Source of the DNA: Clostridia bacterium
GTDB lineage: Bacteria; Bacillota; Clostridia; Oscillospirales; CAG-272
NCBI GenBank assembly: GCA_017942005.1
Contig: JAGAVJ010000037.1
Coordinates: forward strand, 62,001 to 126,000
Length of the DNA stretch: 64,000 nt
Direction of reading: 5' to 3'
Part shown: positions 60,272-64,000 of the stretch, piece by piece
How positions within the stretch are numbered: the first letter of the stretch is position 1
Layout of the letters: every line of letters begins with the position of its first letter
The notes under the pieces: model-generated
What the model saw: the letters and a program-made list of their open reading frames with translations, nothing else
What the model was told of the DNA's origin: nothing
Databases searched by the model: none
Made by a program: the position numbers and the translations under genes

Positions 60272-60964
60272 TCAGTCATATCTGCGGCTGACTTCATATT
60301 TGGAAAAAGGCGCAATCCGAATGTCGTCCGTTTGTAAAAGCGCTGCGATATGCAGAGGCAGAAATTCGTTGTACTTCACCTCAAGAATGCAAATCGGTGC
60401 ATCCTCTGCCGCATCGCACGGTACGGTCGGCAGTGCGGGATTCAGAAAATCCACAACACGCATACCCGTGCGGATATGATAATCCAGCGTAATGCGCGTA
60501 TCTGAAACCGGATACACAAACGTGCGCCGGGTATAATCCACAACGGCTTTCGGTATCAGGCTGTAAAGCTGTGTCTTTGCATAAAATTCGTTTAATAAAT
60601 TGGGAGATGCTTCTCCAGCCAAAGACGGTATGTCCCCTCTCAAAATCTGCTCACACTGTGCAGCGGTCAAAGGCGTTGATTCCTTGCTTGTCAGACGGTT
60701 GATTTTACTCTTCTTTTCAAGCCGGATAAAGGTCGGATCAAGATTGTAATACCGGATGCGGAATTTTTCGCGCCGGGATGTACCATACACCTTTTCCTTC
60801 AGCGCACGGTCCTGTAAATTGTCAAAATACAGACTGCGGATCAGATATGTACCATCCGCACGCGCAAATGCATCCGGCTGCATGACCGACGCAAGACGCC
60901 GTGTCAGAATCTGCATCTGCCCATAGGAGATATGGTATTTCAATTCATGACGGTATGCAGACAT
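60272..60964 (-). CDS. VTC domain protein (polyphosphate polymerase-like)
   Basis: 230 residues, the size of bacterial VTC-domain proteins. The triphosphate-tunnel residues occur in order: RHELKYHIS, LIRSLYFDN, EKVYGTSRREKFRIRYYN, RLEKKSKINR, YTRRTFVYP, DYHIRTGM and CILEVKYNEFLP with the last acidic metal ligand. In yeast the same fold makes polyphosphate; bacterial relatives are little studied. It lies upstream of the DUF4956 gene, with which it forms a conserved pair. A palindrome ACACAGATGTGT between putative promoter elements lies upstream (60999-61010). Confidence 0.88.
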   Translation of the reverse strand: MSAYRHELKYHISYGQMQILTRRLASVMQPDAFARADGTYLIRSLYFDNLQDRALKEKVYGTSRREKFRIRYYNLDPTFIRLEKKSKINRLTSKESTPLTAAQCEQILRGDIPSLAGEASPNLLNEFYAKTQLYSLIPKAVVDYTRRTFVYPVSDTRITLDYHIRTGMRVVDFLNPALPTVPCDAAEDAPICILEVKYNEFLPLHIAALLQTDDIRIAPFSKYEVSRRYD

Positions 60965-60990
60965 GCGCTGCCCCCTCTCCTTTTTTTAAT

Positions 60991-61015
60991 AGTATATAAC
61001 ACAGATGTGTCTATA
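60991..61015 (-). promoter_or_regulatory. promoter region of the VTC gene with palindrome
   Basis: Minus strand: TATACT (60991-60996) as -10. The perfect palindrome ACACATCTGTGT (60999-61010) sits where an activator or repressor could bind. No standard -35 is present, so the promoter may be activator-dependent or use another sigma factor. Confidence 0.45.
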
Positions 61016-61065
61016 TTATGAATATTGTGTCATGATTTTTGTTTTTTTCTGATATTTTGCTAACA

Positions 61066-62463
61066 TCAGGCAAAAAAGCTAATGGTATCATAGATACTGC
61101 CTGCTGCAAACAGCTCCACACCTGCAATATGCATCGGTTTCATTTCCGCGTTTTTTTTCGGAATGACAATGCGTGAAAATCCAAGTCTTGCACATTCCCG
61201 CACACGCTGCTCAATACCGCCGACCGCGCGCACCTCCCCGGCAAGACCAAGCTCTCCGATGGCAACCATATCGTCGGGCAGAACCTTGTCCTTCAAAGAG
61301 GAAATGAGAGACAGCGCAACGGCAAGGTCTGCTGCCGGTTCGTCCAGCCGCAGACCGCCGATGACGTTTAAATACGCATCATTGGCAGAAAAGCGCAGAC
61401 CCAGCCGTTTTTCAAGCACGGCAAGAATCATCTGCAGGCGATTGTAGTCAATACCAGTAGAGCTGCGACGCGGCGACGGAAAGAAGGTCTGCGTTACAAG
61501 CGCCTGGATTTCCGCGACAATCGGACGAGAACCCTCGATCACACAAACAGCACAGTTTCCGGAGATTCCCTGCGGTCTGCCGGACAACAGCATCTCAGAC
61601 GGGTTTTCCACCTCCGAAAGTCCTGTATCAGTCATTTCAAAAACACCGATTTCATTGGTGGAACCATATCGGTTTTTGATGGCGCGAATGATACGGTAGG
61701 TCTGCTGACGTTCCCCTTCAAAGTAGATCACCGCATCCACCATATGCTCAAGCACCTTTGGCCCTGCAATGCCGCCCTCCTTATTGACGTGACCGACAAG
61801 CAAAACGGAAATTCCTTCATTTTTTGCTTTGTGAATCAGCGCCATTGCCGCTTCCTTGACTTGTGTGACAGAACCGGGGGCGGAATTGATTTCATCGTTA
61901 TAGATGGTCTGTATGGAGTCAACAATCAGAACATTCGGCTTCAGCTTGTCTGTCTGCTTTATGATATTGCGGATGTTTGTTTCAATGCAGAGATAGAGAT
62001 TCGCACCGTGAATGTCAAGCCGCTTTGCACGCAGCTTCAGCTGTCCCTGCGATTCTTCTCCGGACACATATAAAACTCTGCAGCTTTTGCCCAGCGTTGC
62101 CGACACCTGCATCAGCATCGTGGATTTTCCGATGCCGGGTTCTCCTGACAAAAGCACGACCGACCCCAATACAAGACCGCCGCCAAGCACACGGTCAAGC
62201 TCACCAAGCCCGGTTTCGGTTCTCATGTAGGAGGGCATTTCAAGATCATCGATCACCACTGCATCCGCGCCGGTATCCACGGCGGTCGAAAACAGCGCAT
62301 GGCGCGCAGCTGCCCGTCCAGGTCCCTTATCCGCGCTGTCCAAGTCGCTGATTTCCTGTTCTTCAAACGTATTCCATGCACCGCAGGAAGGGCATTTCCC
62401 CATCCATTTGGTAGACTGATAGTCACATTCGGTACAGACATAGATACTTTTTGGTGCTTTCAT
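61066..62463 (-). CDS. radA: DNA repair protein RadA
   Basis: 465 residues. It acts as a branch-migration helicase in recombination. The zinc finger CTECDYQSTKWMGKCPSC is at 10-27, the Walker A GEPGIGKST near 105, DSIQTIY near 180, the RadA-specific KNRYGS near 265 and the Lon-like C-terminal domain with DLAVALSLISSLKDKVLPDDMV are all present. The gene is upstream of VTC and downstream of cwlD; intervals of 88 bp and 101 bp suggest separate control. The length is typical. Confidence 0.96.
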   Translation of the reverse strand: MKAPKSIYVCTECDYQSTKWMGKCPSCGAWNTFEEQEISDLDSADKGPGRAAARHALFSTAVDTGADAVVIDDLEMPSYMRTETGLGELDRVLGGGLVLGSVVLLSGEPGIGKSTMLMQVSATLGKSCRVLYVSGEESQGQLKLRAKRLDIHGANLYLCIETNIRNIIKQTDKLKPNVLIVDSIQTIYNDEINSAPGSVTQVKEAAMALIHKAKNEGISVLLVGHVNKEGGIAGPKVLEHMVDAVIYFEGERQQTYRIIRAIKNRYGSTNEIGVFEMTDTGLSEVENPSEMLLSGRPQGISGNCAVCVIEGSRPIVAEIQALVTQTFFPSPRRSSTGIDYNRLQMILAVLEKRLGLRFSANDAYLNVIGGLRLDEPAADLAVALSLISSLKDKVLPDDMVAIGELGLAGEVRAVGGIEQRVRECARLGFSRIVIPKKNAEMKPMHIAGVELFAAGSIYDTISFFA

Positions 62464-62551
62464 TGTTTTTTATCATACTGCGCTCCCATGCGGAGCGCTT
62501 CCTTTCTGTGGTACATCCAATCCTTTTGAATGATAGATAAGCGCGACCCGT

Positions 62552-63385
62552 TTATGCGCCTCCATATAAGTAGTTCAATATGGATGCGCACAATACCCCT
62601 GCAACCTTTTCTCTGTATGCGGCGTCCGAAAGCAGCGCTGCTTCTTCCGGATTTGACAAAAAGCCGCATTCCGCCAAAACGGCCGTACCTTCGCAGCGAT
62701 CCAAAAGAAAAATAGAAGAATCCGCCGCCTTGCAGGCTCTTGTATTTTCCGGCTGCAAGCAGGTCTGATTTGTTTCGCGGATGATCTCTGCAAGCGCTTT
62801 GCTCTCTTCTTTGTTTTTGGAATAAAACACCTGCATTCCGCGGTATTTCGCGGAGGAAAAGGTATTCATGTGTACGGAAACGAACAGCGCCCCCGGATAT
62901 TGTGACCAAACAGCAAGACGGTTCTTTAAATCTGCCATTTTTCTGTGACCGGGGACGGCACCGTCGTACAGACCGTTGTCATCCGTGCGCGTATACACCA
63001 CAGGAACCCCCGCCGCCTCCAGCATATCCCCAAGCATCAATACAATGGACAGATTCAGTGTCTTTTCTGCAACACCGTCTGCACTGACCGCGCCGCCATC
63101 CTCTCCGCCGTGTCCCGCATCAAGTACCACAAGCGGCATAACACTGTCCACCGTTTGCGCCGCATATGCAGGTTCTGCACGTGCAATTTTTGCACTTGCA
63201 GTTTCTGCACGTGCAGGTGCGGCACCTGCAATACTTCCCCCAACAGGGAAAATGCCGCCGTCTGTGTTCCGGTATAATGAAATTTGTGTACCGCCAAACA
63301 GCACCGCCGGAATAAACAAGAGTATGACGGCGGCAAGACGGAGGACCGCTAAAAATGGCTGTGCCGCTGCTTTTCCTTTTTGCAT
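62552..63385 (-). CDS. cwlD: N-acetylmuramoyl-L-alanine amidase CwlD (spore cortex)
   Basis: 277 residues from the ATG at 63385. It has an N-terminal membrane anchor (about 10-35) and an amidase_3 domain from residue 85: VVLDAGHGGEDGG, EKTLNLSIVLML, VSVHMNTF and LAECGFLSNPEEAALL supply the zinc His and Glu ligands and the catalytic Glu. The size fits CwlD, which removes peptides from muramic acid to start muramic-lactam formation in the spore cortex. Residues 40-75 are a repetitive Ala/Arg/Glu linker encoded by repeats of the GTTCTGCACGTGCA type. Together with spoIVA it supports sporulation. Confidence 0.9.
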   Translation of the reverse strand: MQKGKAAAQPFLAVLRLAAVILLFIPAVLFGGTQISLYRNTDGGIFPVGGSIAGAAPARAETASAKIARAEPAYAAQTVDSVMPLVVLDAGHGGEDGGAVSADGVAEKTLNLSIVLMLGDMLEAAGVPVVYTRTDDNGLYDGAVPGHRKMADLKNRLAVWSQYPGALFVSVHMNTFSSAKYRGMQVFYSKNKEESKALAEIIRETNQTCLQPENTRACKAADSSIFLLDRCEGTAVLAECGFLSNPEEAALLSDAAYREKVAGVLCASILNYLYGGA

Positions 63386-63429
63386 ACCTGTACCACCTTC
63401 TCTTTTTTGGTACAAGTGTATGGAGGTTT

Positions 63430-63495
63430 TGAAGCATTTATGACACCCATGTCATTTATATGACACTTCCGTCATCGACACTTCCGTCATGAATG
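63430..63495. repeat. short GACACTTCCGTCAT repeats upstream of cwlD
   Basis: GACACCCATGTCAT, GACACTTCCGTCAT and GACACTTCCGTCAT follow each other within 50 bp, with ATGACA/TGTCAT inverted copies at the edges. They may be operator sites for a regulator of cwlD. No promoter was assigned, and cwlD would be expected to use a sporulation sigma factor. Confidence 0.5.
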
Positions 63496-63534
63496 ACATC
63501 TCTGTTTTGTAACCCGATACCGCGTCAGGCTTCC

Positions 63535-64000
63535 TCATTCCGGCTTTTTCGTCACCAGAGATGCCGCCTTCTCATACAACTCCTGCCGCTCGTTTGGAAG
63601 CGTACCGCACAGTACAAGCTCCAACAGAAACGCAAGCATATCCCCAATTTCCTTACCGTGATAACCAAGGTGCAGAAGGTCGCTGCCGTTCAGTGCAAGA
63701 GAGGCTTTTGTCACAATGCCGCCGTCTCTGCAAATCTCGTCAAGATCGTTCTGTGCCTTCTGACAGGCAGCGCCGTCCTCGGGATACAGTGCGCCGCGCA
63801 TAATAAGATATGCCTTTGTGCGGGCTTCTCCCATGGAAGACAGCATTTTATGCACCTCATACCGTGACCCGGGCGGCGGCTGCGCTGTATCGTGTATCCG
63901 CTGTACAAGCTTATCGTGCGTTTTATGATCCAGCTTTAACCGTTTTAACGATGCACAAATCGCTTCATGGGTACGGACGCCGGACAAGTACAGTATCACC
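63535..64000 (-). CDS. cca: CCA tRNA nucleotidyltransferase, C-terminal part (partial)
   Basis: The frame is open to the right edge, so the N-terminal catalytic part lies outside the window. The visible 155 residues are helical and include RTHEAICASLKRLKLDHKT and the C-terminal LHLGYHGKEIGDMLAFLLEL with VLCGTLPNERQELYEKA, which correspond to the tail domain of Bacillota CCA-adding enzymes (in which 'LGYxGKEIG...LL' lies near the end). The enzyme restores 3'-CCA on tRNAs. It is upstream of cwlD in the same direction. Confidence 0.75.
   Translation of the reverse strand, partial: VILYLSGVRTHEAICASLKRLKLDHKTHDKLVQRIHDTAQPPPGSRYEVHKMLSSMGEARTKAYLIMRGALYPEDGAACQKAQNDLDEICRDGGIVTKASLALNGSDLLHLGYHGKEIGDMLAFLLELVLCGTLPNERQELYEKAASLVTKKPE

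Overview
The window looks like chromosome of an endospore-forming member of the Bacillota, most likely class Clostridia. It carries spoIVA, cwlD and a SpoIIM-like gene, AddAB instead of RecBCD, a large Bacillus-type SRP RNA directly upstream of dnaX-ebfC-recR, Gram-positive lipoproteins and sigma-A promoters with 17-bp spacers. The organism cannot be named from the sequence. The lifestyle suggested is carbohydrate scavenging, probably in a gut-like habitat.

Layout. 1-6 kb: a GH99-like glycosidase gene, a DUF4160/DUF2442 pair, an EIIA-Glc-like protein that lacks the phospho-histidine, and a solute-binding lipoprotein. 6-14 kb: addB-addA with a Nudix gene upstream. 14-21 kb: a redox gene set on the minus strand (2-hydroxyacid dehydrogenase, TIM-barrel isomerase, old yellow enzyme, SDR, FAD oxidoreductase). 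21-26 kb: two membrane proteins, proC, a GNAT acetyltransferase and a secreted metallo-beta-lactamase-fold lipoprotein. 26-34 kb: a divergent sugar cluster (ROK regulator and aldo/keto reductase on one side; deacetylase-like protein, solute-binding lipoprotein and glycosidase-like protein on the other). 34-54 kb: housekeeping genes (acyl-CoA synthetase, hom, recR-ebfC-dnaX, SRP RNA, tsaE-tsaB-rpiB, aroK, rplS, prfB, pyk). 54-64 kb: spoIVA, then a minus-strand run cca-cwlD-radA-VTC-DUF4956-pepD-kinase-methyltransferase.

The most unusual content is between the genes. About a dozen unrelated genes are preceded by the same kind of modular 5' leader. In its full form it has a first AT-rich hairpin, a hairpin closed by GTTTTGTG...CACAA-YTCC, an AAAGGA Shine-Dalgarno, a further hairpin, and then a conserved box close to TTATGGTCATnnnnATGAAA that contains the start codon. 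The last hairpin differs in every copy. In two leaders it is a closing stem holding three or four tandem 19-20 nt hairpins of the GTTCAGCnnnGCTGAAC type. One leader has no intact gene behind it. Separately, six intergenic inverted-repeat elements of about 120-230 bp sit at gene 3' ends, and their arms fold into terminator-like stems. These two families are the best candidates for something undescribed.

Gene starts were chosen by ribosome-binding site and by the leader box. No tRNA, rRNA, CRISPR array, transposase or prophage gene was seen.
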